Assembly: GCA_964529795.1 (NCBI GenBank)
Contig: CAZGXM010000054.1
Span: forward strand, 1 to 19,566
Origin: CAZGXM01 sp964529795
GTDB taxonomy: Bacteria > Bacillota > JADQBR01
Direction of reading: 5' to 3'
Length of the DNA: 19,566 bases
The position numbers and the translations under genes are program-made. A model generated the notes under the pieces. That model ran no database searches, had not been told where the DNA came from, and saw only the letters and a list, made by a program, of their open reading frames with translations. Numbering within the stretch: the first letter of the stretch is position 1; each line of letters begins with the position of its first letter. Positions 6,593-14,595 of the stretch are shown here, piece after piece.

Positions 6593-7327
6593 TTACAGCT
6601 GGCCAAGAGGCCGTTTTTGGGGCATTCCGGGGCGGCGGGGATATCTTGAAGGAGTGGGTTTTGCCTTGTCAATGATCAGCAAACACCTGCGGTGATTGAT
6701 TTCCGGTAAAGTAAATCTCTTTATCTCCGCGAGGTTGCCGCCCAAGATTTCAATTGCTCCCTGAGCATCCTTTAATTCCTCTTCAACGTCAGGTCCTTTC
6801 ATTAAAACACATTTGCCGCCAACAACAGCCAAAGGCAAACAGTATTCCACCAACACGTTAAGGGGTGCCACCGCCCTGGCAGTGACCATATCGAACTGTT
6901 CCCGAAATTGACTGTCCCGCCCGATTTCCTCCGCACGCCCCCAGAAAGTCCTGGCCCCCGGCAGTTGCAGTTCGTCAATCACCCTCTCTAAAAATCTTAT
7001 TCTCTTGTTGAGAGAGTCCACCAGGATAACATCCCATTGTTCGCAATAAATTTTTAGCGGCAAACCGGGAAACCCGGCGCCGCTTCCCACATCTGCCAGT
7101 TTAACCGGGTCAGCAGCTAATGGTCTGCTGCCGAAAAGAACCGTCAGGGAATCGTAAAAATGTTTTATTGCCAAATCCCGGTCGCTTTCAATAGCTGTGA
7201 GGTTCATTTTTTTATTCCATTGCCGTAACAACTGAATGTATTTGGCAAACCTTTTTGTCTGGGTTTTACTCAGGCAGATATCTCTTTGCGCCAAGTACTG
7301 CTTTAAAATTTCCACTGCCTTATCCAT
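6593..7327 (-). CDS. rsmG: RsmG, 16S rRNA (guanine-527-N7)-methyltransferase
   Basis: RsmG methylates N7 of G527 in the 530 loop of 16S rRNA, using S-adenosylmethionine on the 30S subunit; loss gives low-level streptomycin resistance in other bacteria. The 244-residue length is typical. The protein shows the WNKKMNLTAI N-terminal block (37-46), the SAM-binding DVGSGAGFPGLPLKI loop (79-93), LVDSLNKRIRFLERV (102-116), and the basic tail TPSRYPRRPGMPQKRPL (225-241) diagnostic of the family. The ATG at 7327 overlaps the mnmG stop by 8 bases, so it is the third gene of mnmE-mnmG-rsmG. Confidence 0.96.
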   Translation of the reverse strand: MDKAVEILKQYLAQRDICLSKTQTKRFAKYIQLLRQWNKKMNLTAIESDRDLAIKHFYDSLTVLFGSRPLAADPVKLADVGSGAGFPGLPLKIYCEQWDVILVDSLNKRIRFLERVIDELQLPGARTFWGRAEEIGRDSQFREQFDMVTARAVAPLNVLVEYCLPLAVVGGKCVLMKGPDVEEELKDAQGAIEILGGNLAEIKRFTLPEINHRRCLLIIDKAKPTPSRYPRRPGMPQKRPLGQL

Positions 7328-9209
7328 TTGCCCGACTCCGTCTTTGTTGTTCCAAATATATTAATAAAACATTGATATCCGCAGGGCTGACACCAGAAAT
7401 CCTGGAAGCATGTCCAATAGATGCCGGCTGCACTTCTTTAAGTTTTTGCCGGGCCTCCCGGGACAGACCGTTGATTTGATCGTAATCCAAATCACGGGGC
7501 AGGCTGCGTTGTTCCAGTTTTTTGAAACGCCTTACCTGTTCTTCCTGTTTTTTGATGTAACCTTCATACTTGATCTGTATTTCTACCTGTTCCTTAACAT
7601 CTTTATTTAATTCCTCAGGCAGGGGGGCAAATTTCTCCACCAGTTCGTAATCCAGTTCCGGCCGGCGTATCAACTCCGCAAAAGTATGTATCTTTTTGAG
7701 AGGACTGCTTTCTTTTTTCGACAAGTAGGCTGCCAACTCCCTGTCGCCCGGGGTAACCTGGAGTTGCTGCAAGCGCTGGATTTCTCCTTCTACCTGCTGC
7801 CGTTTTTTCTCAAATATATTCCAACGGTAATCATCAACCAGCCCGATATCCCTTCCCTTGGGAGTAAGTCTTAAGTCAGCATTGTCCTGCCTCAGCAAAA
7901 GCCGGTATTCCGCACGGGAAGTAAGCATGCGGTAGGGTTCCCTGGCACCTTTGGTAACCAAATCGTCAATCAACACGCCAATATACGCATCGGACCGTTT
8001 TAATATAAAAGGTTGTTTGCCTTTTACCAGCAAAGCTGCGTTAATTCCCGCCATAATACCCTGGGCAGCGGCTTCCTCATAACCCGACGTGCCGTTTATC
8101 TGACCTGCGGTAAACAACCCCTTGACCTTTTTTGTCTCCAGGGTAAGTTTCAACTGCGTCGGTTGCACGTAATCGTATTCAATGGCATAACCGGGACGCA
8201 TCATCCTGACGTTTTCAAACCCTTTGATAGACCGTAGCATTTCAATCTGCACATCTTCGGGTAAACTGGTGGACATGCCCTGCACATACATTTCGTAAGT
8301 AAACATCCCCTCCGGTTCCACAAAAATCTGGTGACTGGTTTTGTCCGCAAAACGAACCACCTTGTCTTCAATGGAAGGACAGTAACGAGGGCCTACCCCT
8401 TCAATAATACCGCTGTATAAAGGAGAACGATACAAGTTTTTTTGAATAATTTCATGAGTTTTCTCGTTGGTGTAGGTAAGCCAGCAAGGAACATGAGGCC
8501 GCACCGGCCGCCCTGTCAAAAATGAAAACGCAAGCGGGCCTTTATCCCCGGGTTGCTCTGCCATCACCGAAAAATTGAGACTGCGCCGGTCCACTCGCGC
8601 CGGAGTGCCTGTCTTAAATCTACCCAGTTTGATACCCAAATCTGTTAAACTATAGTACAATTCATTGGCGGGAAACTGACCGTTGGGACCGCTGGCAAAC
8701 TGGACATCACCGATAATTATTTTTCCCCGTAAATAGGTGCCGGTGGTAACCACTACCGCAGGTGCGAAAAACTGCGCACCGGTATGCGTCTGTACACCGG
8801 AAACCTGATCTCCTTCTATAAGAATTTTGTGGACAATAGCCTGCTTTACATCCAACCCTTCCTGTTTTTCCAGCGCCAGGGTCATTTCCTGCTGGTAAAG
8901 TTTTTTATCCGCCTGGGCACGTAAGGCATGGACAGCAGGGCCTTTACCGGTATTTAACATGCGTATTTGCATAAAAGTTTTATCTGTGTTGATGCCAATC
9001 CGGCCGCCCAAAGCGTCCACTTCCCGTACCAAATGCCCTTTGGCAGGTCCGCCCACAGCCGGGTTGCAAGGCATTAACGCCACATTATCCAGACTAATGG
9101 TTAAAAGCAGCGTACGGCATTTAAGCCGGGCAGCGGCAAAAGCTGCTTCACACCCGGCATGTCCCGCGCCAATAACAATTACATCATATTGGCCAGCCTG
9201 ATATACCAC
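7320..9209 (-). CDS. mnmG: MnmG (GidA), FAD-dependent tRNA wobble-uridine modification subunit
   Basis: MnmG acts with MnmE to add the aminomethyl or carboxymethylaminomethyl group to C5 of wobble U34 in tRNAs, using FAD, NADH and methylene-tetrahydrofolate. The 629-residue length is normal. Visible marks are the FAD dinucleotide fold VIGAGHAGCEAA (12-23), the conserved PAVGGPAKGHLVREVDALGG block, GPRYCPSIEDKVVRFADK, and the second nucleotide-binding segment GQINGTSGYEEAAAQG; the C-terminal tRNA/MnmE-binding helical domain is complete. The start is a GTG (9209) because GAGGTGAT lies seven bases upstream and no ATG competes. It starts nine bases after the mnmE stop. Confidence 0.97.
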   Translation of the reverse strand: MVYQAGQYDVIVIGAGHAGCEAAFAAARLKCRTLLLTISLDNVALMPCNPAVGGPAKGHLVREVDALGGRIGINTDKTFMQIRMLNTGKGPAVHALRAQADKKLYQQEMTLALEKQEGLDVKQAIVHKILIEGDQVSGVQTHTGAQFFAPAVVVTTGTYLRGKIIIGDVQFASGPNGQFPANELYYSLTDLGIKLGRFKTGTPARVDRRSLNFSVMAEQPGDKGPLAFSFLTGRPVRPHVPCWLTYTNEKTHEIIQKNLYRSPLYSGIIEGVGPRYCPSIEDKVVRFADKTSHQIFVEPEGMFTYEMYVQGMSTSLPEDVQIEMLRSIKGFENVRMMRPGYAIEYDYVQPTQLKLTLETKKVKGLFTAGQINGTSGYEEAAAQGIMAGINAALLVKGKQPFILKRSDAYIGVLIDDLVTKGAREPYRMLTSRAEYRLLLRQDNADLRLTPKGRDIGLVDDYRWNIFEKKRQQVEGEIQRLQQLQVTPGDRELAAYLSKKESSPLKKIHTFAELIRRPELDYELVEKFAPLPEELNKDVKEQVEIQIKYEGYIKKQEEQVRRFKKLEQRSLPRDLDYDQINGLSREARQKLKEVQPASIGHASRISGVSPADINVLLIYLEQQRRSRANG

Positions 9210-9218
9210 AATATCACC

Positions 9219-10601
9219 TCACTTACCGATACAAAATTCCTTAAAAATGGTATCCAAGATATCTTCCCCAATGGTTTCCCCGGTAATTTCCCCCAGGCTT
9301 TCACGGGCTTGTTTGACATCAATCACTACCAAGTCGACCGGACTGCCTGCCTTTAATCCTGCCACCGCGTCCTCCACAGACTGCAATGATTTCTTCAAGG
9401 CCGCAAGCTGCCTGCTGCGAGTGACAACCTCTCTTTCTTCGCCTGTTACTTGACCAGCAAATACCTTTTCCTTTATTTTATCCGCCAACTTATCCAAGCC
9501 CCACTCTTCTTTTGCGGAAATTTTAATTACCGGAAATCCGGGCAGCAGCTGGTTGATTTCAGTTTCAGTCACTGTTGTGACTTCAATATCTCCTTTATTA
9601 AGTAAAATAATTGTGTTTTCCCGCTTTAGCCTACCGGCAATAAGCTTATCATCGCCAGTCAAACTTGTGGACGCATCAATAACAAATAAATTAAGGTCCG
9701 CTTCGTTTAACAGTTTTTCCGCCCGGGTGACACCCATTTTTTCCACAATATCTTTGGTCTCGCGAATACCTGCGGTATCAATAATTTTTAACGGGATACC
9801 GTTTAAATTAATTATTTCTTCAATAATATCGCGGGTGGTACCGGGAATTTCCGTGACAATTGCCCTGTTTTCCCTTACCAAAGCATTCAAAAGACTGGAT
9901 TTGCCCACATTCGGGCGCCCGATAATTACGGTTTTCAAGCCCTCTCTCAATATCTTCCCCTGCTGCCCTTCCTCTATCATCCGGCTGATACCGGCTTTCA
10001 CACTCGCCAAAACCTGTTGGGCCTCCACACAATTAATTTCACCCACATCCTCGGGAAAATCAATACTTGCTTCCATCTGGGCTAAAATGCTGGTTAACCG
10101 CCGCTGCATTTTTTTAATATGTCGGGATAACCCCCCCTGAAGTTGCTTGACAGCGGTCCCCAAAGCCAGGTCAGTTTTTGCTTCTATCAAATCGATTACC
10201 GCTTCAGCCTGGGCCAGGTCAACACGGCCGTTCAAAAACGCGCGTTTTGTAAATTCTCCAGCTTCAGCCAATCTTGCACCCTGTTCCAAAGTCAAGCGCA
10301 AAATTTTTTCCATTACCACCGGCCCGCCATGGCAATTTATTTCCACCACATCTTCACCGGTATAACTTTTTGGTGCCCGCATGACGGAAAGAAGCACCTC
10401 ATCAACTATCTCTTTACTGTCAGGGCTGACGATATTACCCAACCGCAGGGAAAATGAGGGAATTTCCTTTACCTTCACTTTACCTTTTGGTTTAAATATT
10501 TTTTCAGCTATTTTTAAAGACCCGCTGCCACTGAGCCTGATAATACCTATTCCGCCGCTACCAATTGGTGTGGCAATGGCGGCAATGGTATCATTCAACA
10601 T
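9219..10601 (-). CDS. mnmE: MnmE (TrmE), tRNA-modification GTPase
   Basis: MnmE is the GTPase partner of MnmG in U34 modification. I set the start at the ATG at 10601 because GGAG lies eight bases upstream; an in-frame TTG at 10619 would place that site inside the gene. The 460-residue protein has the N-terminal folate-binding domain (about 1-120) beginning MLNDTIAAIATPIG, a helical domain, and an inserted G domain with GRPNVGKSS (228-236), TTRD (255-258), DTAG (275-278) and NKGD (335-338). It ends FCIGK, whose cysteine is the conserved catalytic one. It leads mnmE-mnmG-rsmG after the khpB terminator; upstream there is a TATTAT-like -10 but no convincing -35. Confidence 0.97.
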   Translation of the reverse strand: MLNDTIAAIATPIGSGGIGIIRLSGSGSLKIAEKIFKPKGKVKVKEIPSFSLRLGNIVSPDSKEIVDEVLLSVMRAPKSYTGEDVVEINCHGGPVVMEKILRLTLEQGARLAEAGEFTKRAFLNGRVDLAQAEAVIDLIEAKTDLALGTAVKQLQGGLSRHIKKMQRRLTSILAQMEASIDFPEDVGEINCVEAQQVLASVKAGISRMIEEGQQGKILREGLKTVIIGRPNVGKSSLLNALVRENRAIVTEIPGTTRDIIEEIINLNGIPLKIIDTAGIRETKDIVEKMGVTRAEKLLNEADLNLFVIDASTSLTGDDKLIAGRLKRENTIILLNKGDIEVTTVTETEINQLLPGFPVIKISAKEEWGLDKLADKIKEKVFAGQVTGEEREVVTRSRQLAALKKSLQSVEDAVAGLKAGSPVDLVVIDVKQARESLGEITGETIGEDILDTIFKEFCIGK

Positions 10602-10657
10602 GACAACCACTCCAATCAATGATCAAGCAAAGCTTCAACATATAATAGTTCCCAATT

Positions 10658-10692
10658 TAAGAAAACCCAGTAATGAAACCATTACTGGGCTT
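10658..10692 (-). terminator. Intrinsic terminator after khpB
   Basis: On the minus strand AAGCCCAGTAAT (10692-10681), loop GGTTTC and ATTACTGGGTTT (10674-10663) make a 12 bp stem with one G-U pair, then TTTTCTT. It begins five bases after the khpB stop and closes the rpmH-to-khpB unit. Confidence 0.85.
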
Positions 10693-10697
10693 AAAGA

Positions 10698-11318
10698 TTA
10701 CTTTTTTAGGCTGATTACAACTTTTCGATAAGGTTCCTCCCCTTCGCTGAAGGTATACACTTTATTATCCTGTTGCAAGGTTGTATGTATAATCCGCCGT
10801 TCATGAGGATTCATTGGCTCAAGTACTACTTTTTTACCTGTATGCTTAACCTTATCAGACAATTTTAATGCTAATTTTTGCAAAGTCTGCTCTCTTCTTT
10901 TTCTGTACCCTTCCACATCTAAAATAAATCTTATCCTGTCCTCCACCTGTTTATTTACCACCAAGTTGGTCAAGTACTGTAATGCGTCCAAAGTTTCCCC
11001 CCGCCTGCCAATGAGAATACCCAAATCATTACCGGTAAAAGACAGATAAATATAATTCTCGGTAATTTTTTCTTCAATAGTTACATTAACTTTCATGTTT
11101 TTAAAAATTTTGTTTAAAAAATCTTTGGCAATCCTTACAGGGTCATTTACCACAGTAACCTGAACTCTGGCCATTTTAGTGCCCAGCAGGCCAAATAACC
11201 CCTTTTGCGGTTCCGCCAACACGTCAACTTTGACTTGATTCTTGCCCACATTCAGTTCCTTAAGCGCCTGTTCTACCGCATCCTCAATGGTTTTCCCTGT
11301 TACCTCAATACTTTTCAT
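10698..11318 (-). CDS. khpB: KhpB/Jag (EloR) RNA-binding protein
   Basis: KhpB (Jag, SpoIIIJ-associated) binds RNA, usually as a partner of KhpA, and influences cell elongation and envelope growth in Gram-positive bacteria. The 206-residue protein has all three domains: the Jag_N domain with QKGLFGLLGTKMARVQV (38-54), a type II KH domain with the GRRG loop (104-107), and a C-terminal R3H domain with NPHERRIIH (170-178). Its ATG overlaps the yidC stop (ATGA), so it is translated with yidC, the usual pairing. A terminator follows directly. Confidence 0.95.
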   Translation of the reverse strand: MKSIEVTGKTIEDAVEQALKELNVGKNQVKVDVLAEPQKGLFGLLGTKMARVQVTVVNDPVRIAKDFLNKIFKNMKVNVTIEEKITENYIYLSFTGNDLGILIGRRGETLDALQYLTNLVVNKQVEDRIRFILDVEGYRKRREQTLQKLALKLSDKVKHTGKKVVLEPMNPHERRIIHTTLQQDNKVYTFSEGEEPYRKVVISLKK

Positions 11319-12004
11319 TTTGCCTTTACCTCCTCCCGCGCTACAGCAGGCTGCTTGTTAATATATATTTGTTGAATTGTACCTACTATACTGAATACTA
11401 TCCAGTACAGTGCCAATCCCGCAGGAAAGCTACGACTTACCCAGGCCAAAAAAACTGGCATCACATAAAGCATGGTTTTTTGAGTTTGGTCTTGTCCGGT
11501 AGTGGTAACTTTTTGTTGTAAAAAGGTAGTGATTCCCACCAATACCGGTAAAATTACGGGGTCAGGTTGTCCTAAATTTGTTAACCAAAAGAAGTTAGCA
11601 TGATCAAGATTTACAAATGCAGGATGTTTTTGAGGGTCAAAAAATGTACGCAGGGACCTGAACAGGGCAAAAAGAATCGGCATTTGAATCAATAAGGGCC
11701 AACATCCGGAAAAAGGATTTGCTCCATGTTGACGGTAAAGTTCCATCATCGCCTGTTGAGATTTTTGGGGGTCATTCTTGTGCTTTTTTTGTAGCTCCTT
11801 TATTTTCGGCTGTATTTCCTGCATTTTACGCATGGCAACCATTTGCTTATGTGTCAATGGATAAAGAATGATTTTTATTACAATGGTAAAAAGAATAATT
11901 GCCAATCCGTAGTTAGGAATACCTATCTTCCGGGTAATTATGTAAAAAAACTGAATTGACTGGGAAATAAAATCAACTAGACTTGCCCACAAATGAATCC
12001 CCAC
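11315..12004 (-). CDS. yidC: YidC/SpoIIIJ/OxaI-type membrane-protein insertase
   Basis: YidC inserts and folds membrane proteins, alone or with SecYEG. The 229-residue protein has membrane segments at about 33-50, 103-120, 150-166 and 180-215, with a charged coiled hairpin (KMQEIQPKIKELQKKHKND, about 60-78) between the first two, as in the Oxa1 family. There is no lipobox or cleavable signal, unlike Bacillus SpoIIIJ. The groove position usually filled by Arg is Lys44 (IVIKIILYPLT). The start is a GTG at 12004 with GGAGG five bases upstream; TTG at 11992 is an in-frame alternative. A hairpin (12003-12024) covers this binding site and the start, and a stronger site, AAGGAGGTGA, lies just before the hairpin. 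Fourth gene of the rpmH unit. Confidence 0.94.
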   Translation of the reverse strand: MGIHLWASLVDFISQSIQFFYIITRKIGIPNYGLAIILFTIVIKIILYPLTHKQMVAMRKMQEIQPKIKELQKKHKNDPQKSQQAMMELYRQHGANPFSGCWPLLIQMPILFALFRSLRTFFDPQKHPAFVNLDHANFFWLTNLGQPDPVILPVLVGITTFLQQKVTTTGQDQTQKTMLYVMPVFLAWVSRSFPAGLALYWIVFSIVGTIQQIYINKQPAVAREEVKAK

Positions 12005-12024
12005 TAAAACCTCCAGGTTTTAGT
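12003..12024 (-). promoter_or_regulatory. Hairpin over the yidC ribosome-binding site
   Basis: On the minus strand ACTAAAACC (12024-12016), loop TGGA and GGTTTTAGT (12011-12003) are a perfect 9 bp inverted repeat. The near Shine-Dalgarno GGAGG (12014-12010) lies in the loop and stem, and the first two bases of the GTG start are in the stem. A full-strength AAGGAGGTGA (12038-12029) sits just upstream with no start codon at a normal distance. This could gate yidC translation or bring the upstream site near the start; function is inferred. Confidence 0.5.
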
Positions 12025-12036
12025 AGGTTCACCTCC

Positions 12037-12267
12037 TTAATTCTTTTTTAAAGATTTTGTCATTACAGGATCATAGCCACCTTCATTCCATGGATGACAC
12101 CTGATTATTCTCTTGAAAGTCAGCACACTGCCTTTAATAAAACCAAAATGCTGCAGCGCCTCTACTGCATATTGCGAGCATGTGGGATAAAAACGACAGC
12201 GCCTACCGGAAAAACCCGATAAAAACTTCTGATAAATTTTTACGATATCAATCAAAATTTTAGTCAT
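12037..12267 (-). CDS. yidD: YidD, membrane-protein insertion efficiency factor
   Basis: YidD is a small inner-membrane-associated protein that aids YidC-dependent insertion. With the ATG at 12267 (AGGTGAT seven bases upstream) it has 76 residues, the family size; longer in-frame starts lack a binding site. It has an amphipathic N-terminal helix (ILIDIVKIYQKFLSG, about 4-18), the signature CRFYPTCSQYA with Cys24 and Cys30, and CHPWNEGGYDPV with Cys57. Its start overlaps the rnpA stop by 8 bases. The stop codon overlaps the strong AAGGAGG sequence lying before yidC. Confidence 0.95.
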   Translation of the reverse strand: MTKILIDIVKIYQKFLSGFSGRRCRFYPTCSQYAVEALQHFGFIKGSVLTFKRIIRCHPWNEGGYDPVMTKSLKKN

Positions 12268-12616
12268 GATTATCACCTGCTTGGCGCAAACCCACGTCAT
12301 CAACCAACTGCATTAGTTTAATTTCTATCAACCGGTAATCGATTCCTTTTATTTTTTGACGGGCAATAAAAATTATATCATAGCCTTTTTTAAAATAACG
12401 AATATTATTCCGCGATACTCCCCGTAACAATCTTTTTAAACGATTTCTGATAACCGCTTTTCCCAGCTTACGGGAAACAGAAAAACCAATTCTGGTAACA
12501 TTGAGTCTATTTGGTAAAAAATAAATTACCAACACATTATTAGCCCGAGACTTGCCATACTTATACACTTTACTAAAATCACTTTTCTTTTTCAGGCGGT
12601 TTTTACCGGGTAGCAT
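12260..12616 (-). CDS. rnpA: RnpA, protein subunit of ribonuclease P
   Basis: RnpA binds the catalytic RNase P RNA and the 5' leader of precursor tRNAs. I use the ATG at 12616, with AAAGGTGA five bases upstream; a GTG three codons earlier overlaps that site. The 118-residue protein begins MLPGKNRLKKKSDF and contains the RNR motif in GFSVSRKLGKAVIRNRLKRLLR (about 45-66), the conserved RNA-binding helix. Strongly basic composition fits. Second gene of the unit led by rpmH; a hairpin in the rpmH-rnpA gap may reduce its transcription relative to rpmH. Confidence 0.96.
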   Translation of the reverse strand: MLPGKNRLKKKSDFSKVYKYGKSRANNVLVIYFLPNRLNVTRIGFSVSRKLGKAVIRNRLKRLLRGVSRNNIRYFKKGYDIIFIARQKIKGIDYRLIEIKLMQLVDDVGLRQAGDNHD

Positions 12617-12694
12617 AAAGTTCACCTTTTATTTACTAAAATCTATATTTTAACCATCCAGAGAATATACTAAACATTTATCCCTAAAAATGGT

Positions 12695-12718
12695 AAAAGG
12701 CCACCTCACAGCGGCCTT
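12695..12718 (-). terminator. Possible attenuator between rpmH and rnpA
   Basis: On the minus strand AAGGCCGCT (12718-12710), loop GTGA and GGTGGCCTT (12705-12697) pair over 9 bp with two G-U pairs, followed by a short TTTT run (12698-12695). It overlaps the rpmH stop codon. The short T run suggests partial rather than full termination. Confidence 0.5.
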
Positions 12719-12851
12719 AAGCTGAAAGTCTTTTTCTACCTTTACGACGACGGTTACTCAATATTTTGCGGCCAGATCTATTTTTCATCCGCCCTCTAAA
12801 ACCATGAACCCTTTTATGCTTTTTTCTTTTTGGTTGGTAGGTCCTTTTCAC
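12717..12851 (-). CDS. rpmH: Ribosomal protein L34 (bL34)
   Basis: The 44-residue protein begins MKRTYQPKKKKHKRVHGFRG and ends RRRKGRKRLSA, the hallmark of bL34, a basic 50S subunit protein. I choose the GTG at 12851 because GGAGG lies nine bases upstream and the protein then starts as bL34 does; an ATG two codons earlier is too close to the binding site. It heads rpmH-rnpA-yidD-yidC-khpB, divergent from dnaA across oriC, with a consensus promoter 38 bases upstream. Confidence 0.96.
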   Translation of the reverse strand: MKRTYQPKRKKHKRVHGFRGRMKNRSGRKILSNRRRKGRKRLSA

Positions 12852-12888
12852 TATCATTACCCTCCTTATTCACCTTACACATATAACG

Positions 12889-12918
12889 ATTATATACGAA
12901 GCCGCTTTTCAATGTCAA
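12889..12918 (-). promoter_or_regulatory. Sigma-A promoter of rpmH
   Basis: Minus-strand TTGACA (12918-12913) and TATAAT (12894-12889) are both perfect consensus with an 18-base spacer. The transcript should start near 12882, about 30 bases before rpmH. This is the expected strong promoter for the ribosomal-protein-led unit. Confidence 0.9.
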
Positions 12919-12920
12919 GA

Positions 12921-13227
12921 ACGGCCAAGGAAAAAAGGTTATCCACAGAAAATCACAATTGAACCAATATTGCTTATTGATATTGTGGATAAACTTTGCT
13001 ATTATGAAAATGCAAAATTTACTAATTCTGTGAAAATAGGCTTTTGATTTCTCTTTAGGTACCGACTATTTTTCTTAAAACTTGTGGACAACTTTTCTTT
13101 TTTTTATTTTTCCATTTTTAACCTGCTTTAATTCACTGAATCCATTCCAAATACAGATTAAATATTTTTATCCACAATCATTTTTAGACAACAGTGGATA
13201 TTTTATGTTAACTCTAGGAGGTATAGT
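12921..13227 (+). other. oriC upstream module, rpmH-dnaA gap, with DnaA boxes
   Basis: This gene-free stretch is AT-rich and carries perfect DnaA boxes TTATCCACA at 12939-12947 (+) and 13168-13176 (+), a perfect box on the minus strand at 12984-12992, and a one-mismatch box TGTGGACAA at 13083-13091. A weak two-mismatch copy lies at 13193-13201. A T-rich tract occupies about 13092-13127. Position and content match the box cluster upstream of dnaA in Firmicute bipartite origins. No gene or RNA was found in it. Confidence 0.9.
12977..13005 (+). promoter_or_regulatory. dnaA promoter with DnaA box in the spacer
   Basis: TTGATA (12977-12982) and TATTAT (13000-13005) are 17 bases apart. The perfect inverted DnaA box at 12984-12992 lies wholly in the spacer, so bound DnaA would block RNA polymerase. 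The expected leader is about 215 bases and contains further boxes. Confidence 0.75.
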
Positions 13228-14595
13228 ATGTCCAAACCCGACAAAATAACTGATATTTGGCAGCAGGCTCTGGAAATTCTCGAGACAGAACTGAGTAAAC
13301 CCAGCTTTGAAACATGGTTAAAAAACACTTCTTTAACCGCCTTTGCTGGTAACAAGGCAATAATATCCGTACCAAACGAGTTTGCAAAAGATTGGTTGGA
13401 AAACAGATACTATCATCTGATCAAGAGTACTTTGGAATTGATTTTAAAAGAAAATATTACCGTAAAGTTTGTCTTGCCAAACGAAAATTTTTCTTTTCAA
13501 ACCGAAAAAAATAACGTTCTCAAAGCTTCCATAAACACCAGCGAGGTAAAAAAAGAGCAAAATAACCAATCCATCCGACTAAACCCAAAGTATACCTTTG
13601 ACTCATTTGTGATTGGTAATAGCAACCGCTTTGCTCACGCTGCATCTTTAGCCGTTGCCGAGGCCCCCGCAAAGGCATATAACCCGCTTTTTATTTACGG
13701 GGGAGTAGGGTTGGGAAAAACTCACCTGATGCATGCCATCGGGCATTATGTCCTATCACAAATGCCAGGTCATAACGTGGTCTATGTCACATCGGAGAAA
13801 TTCACCAATGAGTTAATTAATGCAATTCGCTATGACAAAACCGTACAATTTAGAAATAAATACCGCAATATAGACGTTTTGTTGGTAGATGACATTCAAT
13901 TTTTAGAAGGAAAGGAACGTACGCAAGAAGAATTCTTTCATACATTTAACACCCTTTACGAAGCCAATAAACAAATTGTCATTTCCAGTGACAGGCCCCC
14001 GAAAGAGATACCTACCCTTGAAGACAGGTTAAGGTCACGTTTTGAATGGGGTTTAATTACGGACATGCAACCCCCGGACTTTGAAACACGCATTGCAATT
14101 TTGCGGAAAAAAGCAACTTTAGAGAATTTGCACCTGCCAAATGATGCTATGATTTTCATCGCCAATAAAATCCACTCCAATATCCGGGAATTGGAAGGAG
14201 CACTGGTACGGGTAGTTGCCTATGCTTCCCTGGTCAACAAGGAAATAACACTAGAACTGGCAACGGAAGCATTAAAAGCAATTGTACAAATGAATAAACC
14301 CAAGCCCGTTACCATTAACTCCATCCAAAAAGAAGTGGCACAGCATTTTGGACTGAGGTTGGACGATTTTAAATCGAAAAAACGTACCAGAACTGTGGCA
14401 TACCCAAGGCAAATTGCCATGTACTTATCCAGAGAACTGACCGATTCCTCACTGCCCCAGATTGGAGAAGCGTTTGGCGGCAGGGACCACACAACAGTCA
14501 TCCACGGGCATGAAAAGATTTCCAAAGCAATTAAAAATGACCCTTCTCTTGAAGAATTGATAAACGACTTGACAAACAAATTAAAAAACGCTTAA
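13228..14595 (+). CDS. dnaA: DnaA, chromosomal replication initiator
   Basis: DnaA-ATP binds DnaA boxes at oriC, opens the duplex and recruits helicase; it also regulates transcription. The 455-residue protein has domain I (1-82, IWQQALEILETELSKPSFETW), a variable linker (about 85-118), the AAA+ domain with Walker A GGVGLGKTH (158-166), Walker B LLVDDIQF (218-225) and the arginine-finger region RLRSRFEWG (267-275), and domain IV with the DnaA signature centred on LPQIGEAFGGRDHTTVIHGH (409-428). The ATG follows AGGAGGT at six bases. Box sequences on both sides are its expected targets, and one lies in its own promoter. Confidence 0.98.
   Translation: MSKPDKITDIWQQALEILETELSKPSFETWLKNTSLTAFAGNKAIISVPNEFAKDWLENRYYHLIKSTLELILKENITVKFVLPNENFSFQTEKNNVLKASINTSEVKKEQNNQSIRLNPKYTFDSFVIGNSNRFAHAASLAVAEAPAKAYNPLFIYGGVGLGKTHLMHAIGHYVLSQMPGHNVVYVTSEKFTNELINAIRYDKTVQFRNKYRNIDVLLVDDIQFLEGKERTQEEFFHTFNTLYEANKQIVISSDRPPKEIPTLEDRLRSRFEWGLITDMQPPDFETRIAILRKKATLENLHLPNDAMIFIANKIHSNIRELEGALVRVVAYASLVNKEITLELATEALKAIVQMNKPKPVTINSIQKEVAQHFGLRLDDFKSKKRTRTVAYPRQIAMYLSRELTDSSLPQIGEAFGGRDHTTVIHGHEKISKAIKNDPSLEELINDLTNKLKNA

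Noticed and set aside
9553..10140. Long open frame (195 codons) on the plus strand opposite mnmE
   Set aside because: It lies wholly antisense to conserved MnmE GTPase motifs, has low-complexity Ser/Ile-rich translation and no convincing ribosome-binding site.
12921..13227. Small RNA or riboswitch in the long dnaA leader
   Set aside because: The stretch is explained by DnaA boxes and the dnaA promoter; I see no strong structured element or terminator in it.
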